From JAGQRJ01 sp041402045 (GTDB lineage: Bacteria; Planctomycetota; J058), in contig JAWKSZ010000007.1 of the NCBI GenBank assembly GCA_041402045.1, positions 1 to 64,000 on the forward strand: a DNA stretch of 64,000 bases, written 5' to 3'. Shown piece by piece: positions 26,655 through 36,230 of this stretch. The position numbers were made by a program, and so were the translations under genes. The notes under the pieces were generated by a model. It searched no databases. It was not told where the DNA came from and was given only the letters and a program-made list of their open reading frames with translations. The first letter of the stretch is position 1. The number at the start of each line of letters is the position of its first letter.

Positions 26655-27623
26655 TTAGAAGGGGCCGATCCCCGGCTCCTCGGGGGCAGGCTCCTCGGGC
26701 GCGGGGGTCTCCGGCGCCTCGCCGCCCGCCTGCTCGGCGAGCAGCGCGAGCACGAGCTGGCGCAGGTAGCCGTGCTCGCGGTAGCCGACCTCCTTGGCCC
26801 GCACTCGGCCCTGGGCGTCGAGGAACAGGGTGGTGGGGAACCCCTCGAGGTTCGGCACCTTCTCCAGGAGCCCGCGGTCGGCCATGACCAGGGCGTAGGG
26901 GATCCCCAGCTCCTTGGCGAAGCGGCGCACCCCGGCCTCGGCCTCGGCGCCCTGGGTGCGCTCGTAGGTCATGCCCACGATCACCAGCAGGTCGCCGAAC
27001 TCGCGCTGGAGCTCGATCAGGTGCGGGATCTCCTGGCGGCAGGGGCCGCACCAGGTGCCCCAGTAGTCGACGATCACGACCTTGCCCCGGAGCGCGTCCA
27101 GGCTCAGGGTCGCGCCGTCGAGGGTCGTGACCTCGAACGCGAAGGGGAACAGCGCCTCGGGGCTGAGCACCGACTGCGCCGCGGCGGCGGCCTCGCCGTC
27201 GAGCTTGGCTCGGGTCCGGGCCAGGAGGTTGTGGAAGCGCGGGTTCTGGCGCAGCGCCGCCAGGCTCTCGTCGGCGCCCAGGCGCGCGAGGTCGTCGTAG
27301 CCCGCCTCGAGCGCTTGCTTCAACGCCTCGAGCCCCGCGTCCACCTCGCCCAGGAGGCTCCGCGCGCAGGCGGTGTTGTAGTGGGCGATCTGGCGCACGA
27401 GCGCCTTCTTCTGCCCCGAGATCTGCAGCCCCTCGACCTGGGCCAGGACCTCGGCGTAGCGCGCGCAGGCCCGCTCCAGGGCGGGGCGGCCCTCGGCGCC
27501 TTGCTCCTGGCCGCGGACGCAGAGCGCGTAGGCCTCCTCCAGCGCGGCCTGGACCTGCTCGGGCTCCTGGGCCGCGAGGGGGAGGCAACAAACGAGAGCG
27601 AGCAGGAGTGCGCGTGCGTTCAC
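26655..27623 (-). CDS. TlpA-like thioredoxin-fold protein with N-terminal helical (TPR-like) domain
   Basis: The 322-residue product has a signal peptide (ALLLALVCCLPLAAQ). A helical domain (residues 20-145) follows with a TPR-like stretch, LLGEVDAGLEALKQALEAG, of the type found in the 'TPR end-of-group' arrangement. Residues 155-300 are an AhpC/TlpA thioredoxin domain with VDYWGTWCGPCRQE and active cysteines C192 and C195, then EGFPTTLFLDAQGRV with the cis-proline. The tail is rich in P and E. Such proteins reduce or transfer thiols outside the cytoplasm. The GTG at 27623 overlaps the Rieske stop (GTGA), so it is the fourth gene of the coupled cluster. Its role in that cluster is unclear. 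Confidence 0.87.
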   Translation of the reverse strand: MNARALLLALVCCLPLAAQEPEQVQAALEEAYALCVRGQEQGAEGRPALERACARYAEVLAQVEGLQISGQKKALVRQIAHYNTACARSLLGEVDAGLEALKQALEAGYDDLARLGADESLAALRQNPRFHNLLARTRAKLDGEAAAAAQSVLSPEALFPFAFEVTTLDGATLSLDALRGKVVIVDYWGTWCGPCRQEIPHLIELQREFGDLLVIVGMTYERTQGAEAEAGVRRFAKELGIPYALVMADRGLLEKVPNLEGFPTTLFLDAQGRVRAKEVGYREHGYLRQLVLALLAEQAGGEAPETPAPEEPAPEEPGIGPF

Positions 27624-28759
27624 GGGGACCTCGTGATTGGATCTTCGCACACCTCGGCAGGCGCGCCGGCTCCCTCGCCGTCGACCTGGCGCCGGACCTC
27701 CCCCAGGAAGTGCTCGACCCGGGCCTCCTCCAGGTGCGCGGGCCCGCGGGCCAGGGTCTGGGCGTAGCCGGTGCCGCGCTGGGCGAGCTCGAGCACCTCG
27801 CGGTCCTCGACGAAGACCTTGTGGATCCCGCGCCGCGCCAGCGGCATGACCAGCGCCCGCAGCCACTCCAGCGGGTTCAGCCAGGAGCGCCGCGGCGAAA
27901 TGTCGTAGAGCTGGGAGACCCGCAGCGTCTCGCCCGGCGAGACGGGGACGAAGCGGGTCACGTGGATCACCCCCACGATCTGGATCACGAGCAGGTTCGG
28001 GAACACGAAGTGGCTCTCGAAGCGCTCGAGGGGCTCGACCCCGCCCAGCCAGCGCAGGAGCGCGCGCACGAGCCCGCTGAGCGGGGCCGCGGTGGAGAAC
28101 ACCGCGTGCCCACCGGGGCAGAGCTCGTAGTCCTCGGCGGTCGAGGTCCGCCCCTTCTTGAGGGTCTGCTGGTGCACGAAGGGCACGTGGTAGTCCTCGA
28201 TCGCGCCGGAGACCGCGAGCTTCCAGTTGCCCTGGAGCGGCATGCGGCACTGGAGCAGCGGGCGCTTGGCGTGGGCCGAGATCCGCGCGATCCGCTCGGC
28301 CTCGCTCCCCAGGAAGGCGCGGAGGTCGGCCTCGCCCAGGCTGGCGTCCTCGTGCACGAACAGCAGCTCGCCGAGCTGGACCGCCGCCAGCGGGCGCAGG
28401 CCGAGCTGGGCCTCGTCCAGCTCGGCGAAGCCCTTGCGCTTGCTCGCGCCGAGCAGGCGCCCGTCGGTCCCGAACACCCAGCCGTGGTAGGGGCACTGCA
28501 CGCGCCCCTGGCCGTGCTCGCCGCAGAGCCGGGTCCCGCGGTGGGTGCAGGCGTTGACGAAGGCGTGCAGCCCGCCCTGGGCGTCGCGGGTCACGAGCCA
28601 CGAGCGCTGGGTGTCCTCGTAGACGAAGCGCGTGTCGGGCCCCGGGAGGTCGAAGCTCGTGCCCACGCAGATCCAGCTGCGCCGCAGGAGGTCCAGCTCC
28701 GCGGCGAACAGCGCCGGGTCGTGGAACACGGCGTTGGTGGGTCCGAACAGCTCGCTCAC
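27620..28759 (-). CDS. Rieske [2Fe-2S] oxygenase of the acyltransferase/MMPL cluster
   Basis: This 379-residue ring-hydroxylating-type oxygenase has Rieske ligands C71-x-H73 (ACTHRG) and C89-x2-H92 (CPYHGW). Its mononuclear iron site is in NWKLAVSGAIEDYHVPFVHQ with H191 and H196. It differs clearly from the Rieske oxygenase at 804-1880 in length, spacing and metal-site context (EDYH against FMDVPH). GTG 28759 overlaps the stop of the MMPL-flippase fusion, and its own stop overlaps the TlpA start. It probably hydroxylates or desaturates the product that this cluster makes. The reductase partner is not in the cluster. The substrate is unknown. Confidence 0.9.
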   Translation of the reverse strand: MSELFGPTNAVFHDPALFAAELDLLRRSWICVGTSFDLPGPDTRFVYEDTQRSWLVTRDAQGGLHAFVNACTHRGTRLCGEHGQGRVQCPYHGWVFGTDGRLLGASKRKGFAELDEAQLGLRPLAAVQLGELLFVHEDASLGEADLRAFLGSEAERIARISAHAKRPLLQCRMPLQGNWKLAVSGAIEDYHVPFVHQQTLKKGRTSTAEDYELCPGGHAVFSTAAPLSGLVRALLRWLGGVEPLERFESHFVFPNLLVIQIVGVIHVTRFVPVSPGETLRVSQLYDISPRRSWLNPLEWLRALVMPLARRGIHKVFVEDREVLELAQRGTGYAQTLARGPAHLEEARVEHFLGEVRRQVDGEGAGAPAEVCEDPITRSP

Positions 28760-31700
28760 CGCGTCCTCCCTCGCGCCAGCTCGTAGCCCAGGATCGCCAA
28801 CCCGGCCAGGATCTCCAAGTAGAAGAAGGCGACGCGGTAGCAGGCCATGATCGCGAGCGCATAGGTCGTGCCGAAGAACAGCGTCAGCCCGCCCTCGGCG
28901 ACCCCGGACGCCCCGGGGGTCGGCGCCGAGATCGCCAGCGCCTTGAACAGCACCAGGTCCGAGAGGAAGTGCGGCCAGGCCGTGGGGGTCGCGCCCACCC
29001 CCACGATCAACACGCCCAGCAGCCCGACCTCGAACCCGTACCACAGGAGCGCGAGCGCCAGGTTCGCGGCGAGGAACCCTGGGCGGCGCAGCGCGGTCAG
29101 GGCCTGGACGGAGCGCTCGAGGGGGCCGCCGTCGGCGGCCCAGCGCTCGGACCCCGGCAGGCGCCGGGTCAGGCGCCGCAGCCAGCGCAGCCCGGCGGTG
29201 GGCCACACGATCACCGCCGCGATCGCCAGCAGGATCCCGCCGACCACCGTGTAGCCGAGCAGCAGCGCGTTGAGCACGCTCGCCGGGAGGTCGTGGCGGA
29301 AGGGGAGGACCACCAGCGCCGCGAGCCCGATCACCGCCATGGCCGACATGGGCTTGATCACCGCGACCGCGGTCGAGACCCCCCAGCCGATCCCCTTGCG
29401 CCGCAGGTACCAGATCAGGAGCGGCTGACCCCCGGACGCGCCCGGGGTCAAGAACGCCGCCATGTGGAACAGCGCCATGAGCGCCAACCCGCGGCGCCAG
29501 GTGATCGCGACCCCGTAGCCGTAGAGCGCGAGCTTGTAGCGCGCGGCGTCGGTGAACCACAGCCCCACCAGGAGCAGGAGCGCGACGGGGAGCAGCTCCC
29601 AGCGCGGCTCCAGGGTCTGGGCCTGGAGGAAGTCCGGCACGAAGCGCTGGATCACCACCACCGTCAGCGCGCTCAGCCCGAAGAACAAGAGCGTGCCCTT
29701 GGCGACCTTGGCGCCGAAGCCTTGGGTCGCCGGGCGCAGGAGCAGCGCCGGGAGCAGGAGCAGGTCCGCCGCCAGGGCCACGACCAGGGCCAGGGCGCAG
29801 AGCCCGCCCAGGATCCGGTTGGCGAGGACCCCGCTCGCGAGCAGCACGAGGAACCCGCTCACGAGCACCGCGGTCGTGCCCACGAGCGCGCTCCCGGTGT
29901 GCTCGAGGGCGGCGCGCACCTGGGCGCGGAGGTCGAGGTCCCTGCGCCGGGCGAGGGCCGCCAGGAGGTGGATCGTGTCGTCCACCGCGACCCCGAACGC
30001 CAGGCAGAACACGACGCTCGTCGCCAGGCGCAGCTCGATCCCGAGCGCGCCCATGGCGCCCAGGAGCGCGAGCAGGGGCACCAGGTTCGGGACCAACGCC
30101 AGCACGGTCAGCCGCGGCGAGCGCGTCCACACCGCGATCAGGCCGAGCACGACCCCCAGCGCCAGGAGCAGGCTCGAGGCGAGGTTGCGGATCAAGGCCC
30201 CGTGGGCCGCCTGGAGCATGACCGCGGTGCCGGTGGCCTGGACCTCGAGGTCCTCGGGCAGCAGCGCCCGCGCCCGCGCCTCCAGGCGCTCGACCAGCGC
30301 GAAGAACTCGGAGGTGGGCTGCGACCGCAGTCGAAGCGCGACCCGCTCCACGTCGTGGCGCCGCCGCGCCGCGGCGCCCACCAGCGGGTCGCCGCCGGCG
30401 GGGCCGAGCACGGCGCGGGTGGGGTCCGTGGGCGCGGCGCCGTCGTAGAGCAGGAGCAGCTCCGCGGCTTGCCGGCCGTTGTCCGGCAGGCGGCGCGTCC
30501 CTGGGCCGCGGCCGTCGAGGGCGCTCCTCAGGTCGCGCAAGAAGTCCGGGAGCCCGAGCACCTCGAGCACCGGTGAGGCCCCGCCCGCGGCCTCCTGGCG
30601 CAGCTCGCGCACCAGCGCGTCGACGGCGCCCAGCGCGTCGGGCTCGAGCAGGCGCGGGGCGTCGGGGTCCGAGGGCTCCCGCGGGCGGATCACGAGCTGG
30701 AGCCCGGTGACCCCGCCGAAGCGGGCCTCGACGAAGTCCCGGGTCTGGCGCAGCGGGTGCTCCGGGGGGAAGTCGCCGAGCACCCGCGACTCGATCGTGA
30801 CCCGCGCGCCGCACACCAGGCAGGCCGCGCCGGCGAGGGCGAACGCCCCGAGCACCAGGGCTCGCCGCTCCCGCGCCAGACGGAACGCGCCGCGCCCGAG
30901 CCGGGCCCCGAGCCAGCCGCTGCCCAGGGGCGGGACCAGCCGCGGGCCGAGCAGCCGGCCGACCGCCGGGAGGCTGGTGAAGCACACGACCCACGCCGCG
31001 AGCACGCCCACCGCGATCGGGAGCCCGAGGGTCTGGATCAGGGGCACGTCGCTCCACCACAGGGACGCGAAGGCCGCGGCGCTGGTGAGGCTGGTCATGA
31101 GGCAGGGGCCGCCGGCCTCGAGCAGGGCGCGCTCGAGGGCCTGGCGCCGGGGCACCCCGGCTTGGACCAGGCGCCCCAGCCCGCCCAGGGCGTGGACCAC
31201 GTCGCCGATCCCGGCCACCAGCAGGAGCACCGGGAACGCCGCCGGGCTCAAGAGGGTCAGCGGCAGCCCGCAGAGCGACATGAACGCCAGCGCCCACAGC
31301 CCAGCCAGCCCGACCACGAGCACCCCGAACACGACCGCCAGCGGCCGCCGCAGGATCAACCCCAGGACCGCGAGCAGCACGAGGAGCGCCAGGGGGAACA
31401 CACGAAGCAGGTCCTGGCGCATGAGGGCCAGCACCTCCTCCCGCACCACGAGCACCCCGTCGAACCAGGCGCGCTCCCCGGGCGCGAGCCAGGCCGCGAC
31501 CTCGGCTCGCAGGTCGGCCACGAGCTCCCGGCGGTGCGCCGGCGTGTCGTGCCAGGGGGCGATCGCCACCCGCAGCGCGGCCAGGGTCGCGTCCGCAGAG
31601 ACCACCCGGTTCGCGTAGAGCGGGTTCTCGAGCAGGTCCGGGGGCAGGGGCGCGTCGGGTCGAAACAGCGGACCCACGTCCAGGAGCTCGCCTTCGCCGC

Positions 31701-32076
31701 GCACGTAGGGGGTGTGGCTGAGCGAGCTGACCGCGTCGGGGTCGACCCAGCGGTGCTCCGCCAGGCGCACGGTCAGCGCCTCGAGCCGCGCGAGGTAGCC
31801 GGGGTCGAGGGCGTCCGGGGTCTCGAGCAGGACCAGCGCCCCGCCGTCGTCGCGGCCGAAGTCGGCGCGCATGGCGGCGAAGGCGGCGCGGTGCGGGTCG
31901 TGGACCGGGAACACGGTGTCGATCGAGGGGTCGAGCCGCGGGAGCCCCAGGCGCCCGGGCGCGAGGCCCAGCGCCGCCTCCAGCGGGCCCGGGGCCAGGA
32001 GCACCCAGGCGCTGAGCGCGCTGACCGCGAGCACGCCCGCGAGCGCCGTCCAGGGGTGCCGGGTCGCGAGCTTCAC
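28756..32076 (-). CDS. Fusion of an MMPL/RND exporter with a UPF0104 (lysylphosphatidylglycerol-synthase-type) flippase
   Basis: The 1106-residue protein has two parts. Residues 1-785 are an MMPL/RND exporter: a first helix (residues 10-28), a periplasmic loop, a helix bundle at 225-375 with AGIGDVVHALGGL, a second loop (425-630), and a bundle at 633-780 with CLAFGVAVDDTIHLLAAL. Residues 795-1106 are a UPF0104/flippase-like module: TDAARYKLALYGYGVAITWR, FLTPGASGGQPLLIWYLRRK and the signature SAPTPGASGVAEGG at 1050-1063. Both frames are intact with no sign of a join error. An inner-membrane flippase and an extractor in one chain suggests coupled flipping and export of a lipid. Both ends overlap neighbours by GTGA. 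The lipid identity is inference only. Confidence 0.85.
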   Translation of the reverse strand: MKLATRHPWTALAGVLAVSALSAWVLLAPGPLEAALGLAPGRLGLPRLDPSIDTVFPVHDPHRAAFAAMRADFGRDDGGALVLLETPDALDPGYLARLEALTVRLAEHRWVDPDAVSSLSHTPYVRGEGELLDVGPLFRPDAPLPPDLLENPLYANRVVSADATLAALRVAIAPWHDTPAHRRELVADLRAEVAAWLAPGERAWFDGVLVVREEVLALMRQDLLRVFPLALLVLLAVLGLILRRPLAVVFGVLVVGLAGLWALAFMSLCGLPLTLLSPAAFPVLLLVAGIGDVVHALGGLGRLVQAGVPRRQALERALLEAGGPCLMTSLTSAAAFASLWWSDVPLIQTLGLPIAVGVLAAWVVCFTSLPAVGRLLGPRLVPPLGSGWLGARLGRGAFRLARERRALVLGAFALAGAACLVCGARVTIESRVLGDFPPEHPLRQTRDFVEARFGGVTGLQLVIRPREPSDPDAPRLLEPDALGAVDALVRELRQEAAGGASPVLEVLGLPDFLRDLRSALDGRGPGTRRLPDNGRQAAELLLLYDGAAPTDPTRAVLGPAGGDPLVGAAARRRHDVERVALRLRSQPTSEFFALVERLEARARALLPEDLEVQATGTAVMLQAAHGALIRNLASSLLLALGVVLGLIAVWTRSPRLTVLALVPNLVPLLALLGAMGALGIELRLATSVVFCLAFGVAVDDTIHLLAALARRRDLDLRAQVRAALEHTGSALVGTTAVLVSGFLVLLASGVLANRILGGLCALALVVALAADLLLLPALLLRPATQGFGAKVAKGTLLFFGLSALTVVVIQRFVPDFLQAQTLEPRWELLPVALLLLVGLWFTDAARYKLALYGYGVAITWRRGLALMALFHMAAFLTPGASGGQPLLIWYLRRKGIGWGVSTAVAVIKPMSAMAVIGLAALVVLPFRHDLPASVLNALLLGYTVVGGILLAIAAVIVWPTAGLRWLRRLTRRLPGSERWAADGGPLERSVQALTALRRPGFLAANLALALLWYGFEVGLLGVLIVGVGATPTAWPHFLSDLVLFKALAISAPTPGASGVAEGGLTLFFGTTYALAIMACYRVAFFYLEILAGLAILGYELARGRTR

Positions 32077-33296
32077 GCGGGCACCCAGTCCAGTCCGTCC
32101 CGGGTCAGGCGCCAGGCGCCGCGCACGGCGCCGGGGACCGCGGCTTCGAGCTCCCGGCGGAAGGCCTCGGCGATCGCCGCCTCCCGGGCCTTGAGGTGGA
32201 AGGTCACCGCCAGGCGCTCCCCGGTGCCGCCGCAGCCCACGCTGCACAGGCGGTGGGCCTTGACCAGGGGGTAGCCGACCACGAGCCGCACGTGCTCCGC
32301 CAACGGGCCGCGGATCCAGTCGTCGCCGATCCAGGAGAGCATGGCGGTCCGCGTGCGGTCGCTGACCCCGCGGCTGACCGCCTCGGACAGCGCCTGCTGC
32401 AGGATCCAGGGCGCGAAGCGCAGCGGGCCGGCGAAGGCCCGGGCGCCCGCGGCCACGCGCCCGAGCTGCCACTCGGGGCGATACTCCCGCGCGCGCTGGG
32501 CGCCGACCTCGGCGCACAGCGCCTCGAGGGCGGTCTCGGGGCGCACGTCGAGCTCGAGCTCGACCATGCCGCAGCCGTTGCGGTCGGTCTCGAGCCCGCA
32601 CAGCGTGCGCAGGTTCACGGGGAGCGAGAGGTTCAACGCCAGCGGGCGGCCCACGAGCCGGACCGCGGCCCGCGCGAACAGCGCCGTCACCAGGTCCGGG
32701 ACCGAGCTCTCCCAGCGCCCGACGAGCTCGCGCACCGAAGGCCCGTCGAGCTCCCAGGTCAGGGACCAGCGGGGGGCCGGGGTCCAGCCGCGGAAGGGGT
32801 AGGGCACCCGCCGCCCGACCCCCGGGCGCGGGAGCCCCTCGGCCGCGGCGAGGGGCGCGAAGGGGTCCGTGAGGTTCGGGGTCCAGGGCCAGAGCGGGAG
32901 GTCGAACAGCCGGGCCAGGACCCGGAGCACGAGCTTGCCGAAGGTCACCCCGTCGCAGAGGCCGTGGTGCACCTCCCACAGGATCGCGCGGCGCAGGGCG
33001 TAGATCCGCGCGGGCGGGCTGCGGCGAGGGTCGATCCGGGTGCCGAGGGCGCCGAGGTCGTCGCGGATCCGGGCCGGCTCACCCTCGATCCAGCCTGCCG
33101 GGGTGAAGCGCCAGCCGAGGGGCGGGAACTCCGCCGCGGTCTCGGCCCAGGCCCGCGCGAGCTTGGCGCGGTCCAGCGGCGCCTCGAGCACGATCAGCAG
33201 CGTGAAGCAGTAGGGGCTCGCCCGCCGGTCCCCCATGAGGAACATGCGACCGAGGACGCCGAGCGGCGTACGGCTCACGTGCAGGTCACGTTTCAA
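32073..33296 (-). CDS. Condensation-fold acyltransferase (HHxxxDG), WS/DGAT or PapA-like
   Basis: This 407-residue protein has the catalytic HHxxxDG motif EVHHGLCDGVTF (H110, H111, D115, G116) of the chloramphenicol-acetyltransferase/condensation superfamily, which covers wax ester synthases, PapA acyltransferases and alcohol O-acyltransferases. It opens with FLMGDRRASPYCFTLLIVLE, the usual start of the first lobe. The second lobe shows NLSLPVNLRTL, corresponding to the 'VPVNLR' segment of WS/DGAT-like enzymes. It probably esterifies a hydroxyl or amine with an acyl-CoA or acyl-ACP. It is first in the cluster and overlaps the MMPL-flippase fusion by GTGA. It is divergent from the gene at 33412, sharing the 115-base gap. 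Confidence 0.82.
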   Translation of the reverse strand: MKRDLHVSRTPLGVLGRMFLMGDRRASPYCFTLLIVLEAPLDRAKLARAWAETAAEFPPLGWRFTPAGWIEGEPARIRDDLGALGTRIDPRRSPPARIYALRRAILWEVHHGLCDGVTFGKLVLRVLARLFDLPLWPWTPNLTDPFAPLAAAEGLPRPGVGRRVPYPFRGWTPAPRWSLTWELDGPSVRELVGRWESSVPDLVTALFARAAVRLVGRPLALNLSLPVNLRTLCGLETDRNGCGMVELELDVRPETALEALCAEVGAQRAREYRPEWQLGRVAAGARAFAGPLRFAPWILQQALSEAVSRGVSDRTRTAMLSWIGDDWIRGPLAEHVRLVVGYPLVKAHRLCSVGCGGTGERLAVTFHLKAREAAIAEAFRRELEAAVPGAVRGAWRLTRDGLDWVPA

Positions 33297-33411
33297 CGGA
33301 GGTGCCTCGAAAAGAGAAACTTAAGTCATTCGCCGAGTCCTCGCCTGGGACCGGTGAGGGGAAAACGAAAAGCCTTGTGGGCTCGGAGCAGGACTTGCTC
33401 ATACCCGCTCC

Positions 33412-34974
33412 ATGACCGACCCGATCCGACAGCGTGGGACGCAAACCGCCTCGACCGCGGGCCAGGCGTCCGCGGACCGCCCCGCAGAGGACAGGCTGCA
33501 CCTGGACCCCGCGGGCTTCGCGGGCTTCGTCGAGCGCGACCCTCGGGCGCGGGCGCTGCTCCCCGAGCACCTCCCGGGTCAACCCCTGCACCCGGACCGC
33601 CACCCGCTGCTGCGGGAGACCCTGGCCTGGGCCTCGCGCAACGGGCAGGCGATCGTGGTCGGCCCCGTCCAGGGCGACTTCGACTGCCAGCTCCCGCAAG
33701 TCCACCTGGACCTGGAGAACCGGGTCATGGGCGGGAAGGAGGCCCCCTGGGGCCGAACCCACCTCGTCGTTCACGACCTGCTCCACCACTACGTGGGGCA
33801 ACTCCGGGTGCGCCCCGAGGACGTGACCCCCGAGCGCCTGCCCCTGACCCAGAAGCGGATCCACCAGGCGGCCATGCTCGGCGAGGCCCTCGCGACCTAC
33901 GCCACCATGGGCGGCTACTTCTCGGACTACGGCAACGCCCACAACGCGCAGCGCGGCGAGGGCAGCACGATCCAGCGCGGGGGCGTGTTCTCCTTCGTGC
34001 GCAGCGAGCCCGCGGTCCTGCGCGGGGTGCTCGCCTCCTACACCGGCGGCGAGCCCCTGGCCGCGTTCCTGCGCGAGGAGCTGACCCCCGAGCGCCTGCT
34101 CGAGCAGCGCCGAGGTCGGGCGGTGTTGGCCTGGCCGTCCCTCGCGAACCTGAGCGGCGGGCGCTTCCGCGACCTGCTCTACCGGCTCGAGGCCGCGGTG
34201 ATCCCGCGGATCGCGCCCCGGGTGTTCCCGTTCTTCTACTGGAACCGCTCGGTCTACAGCGTGGCCGCGTTCCAGCGCGAGTGCCGCGAGCTGGCCCGGC
34301 GCTACACGCAGCCCTGGCACATGCAGTGGCAGGCCGACTTCGACGACGGCCACAGCTTCGCCGAGGTCCGGGCCCGGGCGCTCGCCGGCCTGCGCGGCCT
34401 GGCGCGGAAGGACCCGGGCTTCCTGCGCGCGGTGCCCCACGAGCTCGGCCCCGGCGGGTTCCGGGTCAACCACGCCAAGCAGCAGGTGCGGCTCTTCGCC
34501 CGCGCCCTGGCCGAGCTGCGCCCGGCCCTCGACCACGCCCCGGCGTTCCAGGCCGCCCTCGACCGGGTCTACGCCCTGGCCCAGGAGACCTTCCACGCCG
34601 ACCCGCGCGCCGTGGCCGCCTGCGACGCGCGCTTCCAGGCCGCGAAGGCCGAGCTCCTCGCCCGCTGGCGCGCCGAGCGCCCCCTCGAGCTCCAGGGCAG
34701 CCGCCGGGACTTCCTCGAGAACCCCCTGCGCTTCCTCCAGGACCCGGGCACCCGCGACGCCAACGAGGGCGCGCGCACCCGGATCTCCTGGCGCGAGCGC
34801 TGGAGCCGCGTGCGCCAGGCCCTGCGCCGGATCGTGGGCGAGCGCGTGTCCGCCGAGGAGCGCGCCTGGGTGCTCGAGGCCTACGCCGCGATCGACCCCG
34901 AGGCGCTCTGCGCTGCGACCCCTCGCGCCCGCCCCCGGCGGGAGTTCGTGGGCTCGGCCAGCACCGCCGCCTGA
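33412..34974 (+). CDS. Unrecognised 520-residue protein with HDxxHH metal-site-like motif
   Basis: I do not recognise this family with confidence. There is no signal peptide or membrane helix, so it should be cytoplasmic. The most striking feature is THLVVHDLLHHYVGQ (H121, D122, H125, H126), followed about 25 residues later by KRIHQAAMLGEALATYATMG with H151 and E158. This His/Asp/Glu arrangement suggests a metal site. It recalls the HDxxH-x11-E motif of Coq4-type proteins, but the spacing to the acidic residue does not match exactly (ten residues). A WNRSVYSVAAFQRECRELA block and a long helical, Arg-rich C-terminal half follow. The gene is monocistronic, divergent from the lipid cluster, and converges on the lipoprotein at 34975. 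Confidence 0.6.
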   Translation: MTDPIRQRGTQTASTAGQASADRPAEDRLHLDPAGFAGFVERDPRARALLPEHLPGQPLHPDRHPLLRETLAWASRNGQAIVVGPVQGDFDCQLPQVHLDLENRVMGGKEAPWGRTHLVVHDLLHHYVGQLRVRPEDVTPERLPLTQKRIHQAAMLGEALATYATMGGYFSDYGNAHNAQRGEGSTIQRGGVFSFVRSEPAVLRGVLASYTGGEPLAAFLREELTPERLLEQRRGRAVLAWPSLANLSGGRFRDLLYRLEAAVIPRIAPRVFPFFYWNRSVYSVAAFQRECRELARRYTQPWHMQWQADFDDGHSFAEVRARALAGLRGLARKDPGFLRAVPHELGPGGFRVNHAKQQVRLFARALAELRPALDHAPAFQAALDRVYALAQETFHADPRAVAACDARFQAAKAELLARWRAERPLELQGSRRDFLENPLRFLQDPGTRDANEGARTRISWRERWSRVRQALRRIVGERVSAEERAWVLEAYAAIDPEALCAATPRARPRREFVGSASTAA

Positions 34975-35549
34975 CTACTGACTGGCGCCCTTGCCCTCGA
35001 GCTCCTGCAGCAGGCCGGGGTAGACGTCCTCGTAGAAGTTCGAGTTCATGGAGTGGCCCCACACGACCTGACGGTCGAGGTGCTCGCCCTGGGCGTCGAC
35101 GGCCCACACCACGAGCTTGGCCCAGCCGCGCTGCGGCTCGAACCCGACGGTGAACTCGGGGGACATGAACGTGCCGTCGGCGATCCCGAACAGGGGCACG
35201 GGCAGGGCGGGGACGCCGACCTTGTAGGCCGCGTCGGTCATGCCCAGGCTCGCGGCGCGCAGCTCGAGGATCACCTCGGCCCGCGCGCGCTCCTCCACGA
35301 GCTTGGCCCCGGACTGGATCAGGCGCTGGCGCAGGTTCGAGAGCACGAACCCGCGGTCGAGGCTCGCCAGATAGGCCTCGCCCAGGAACACCTGCTTCCC
35401 GGCCCAGGCGCTGGCGTCGTAGCGCGCCAGCGCGCGGTTGGCCGCGGTCGAGATCAGGAGCTGCTCCGTCGAACCCCGGGCGACGGTGGTCTCCCGGGCC
35501 CCACCCTGACAGCCCGCGAGCGCGAGCACGAGCGCTAGGACGAGGCCCC

Positions 35550-35553
<4 letters not shown>
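34975..35553 (-). CDS. Small lipoprotein, possibly DUF6655-like
   Basis: The 192-residue product has a lipoprotein signal (VRGLVLALVLALAGC, Cys15). The body reads STEQLLISTAANRALARYD, GKQVFLGEAYLASLD, VLSNLRQRLIQSGAKLVEER, AEVILELRAASLGMTD, and resembles planctomycete lipoproteins grouped as DUF6655; this match is from memory and not verified. The GTG at 35553 overlaps the response-regulator stop (GTGA), so it is the third gene of the two-component operon and may be its target or sensor accessory. The predicted location is the outer or inner membrane, facing the periplasm. Confidence 0.7.
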
Positions 35554-36202
<649 letters not shown>

Positions 36203-36230
<28 letters not shown>

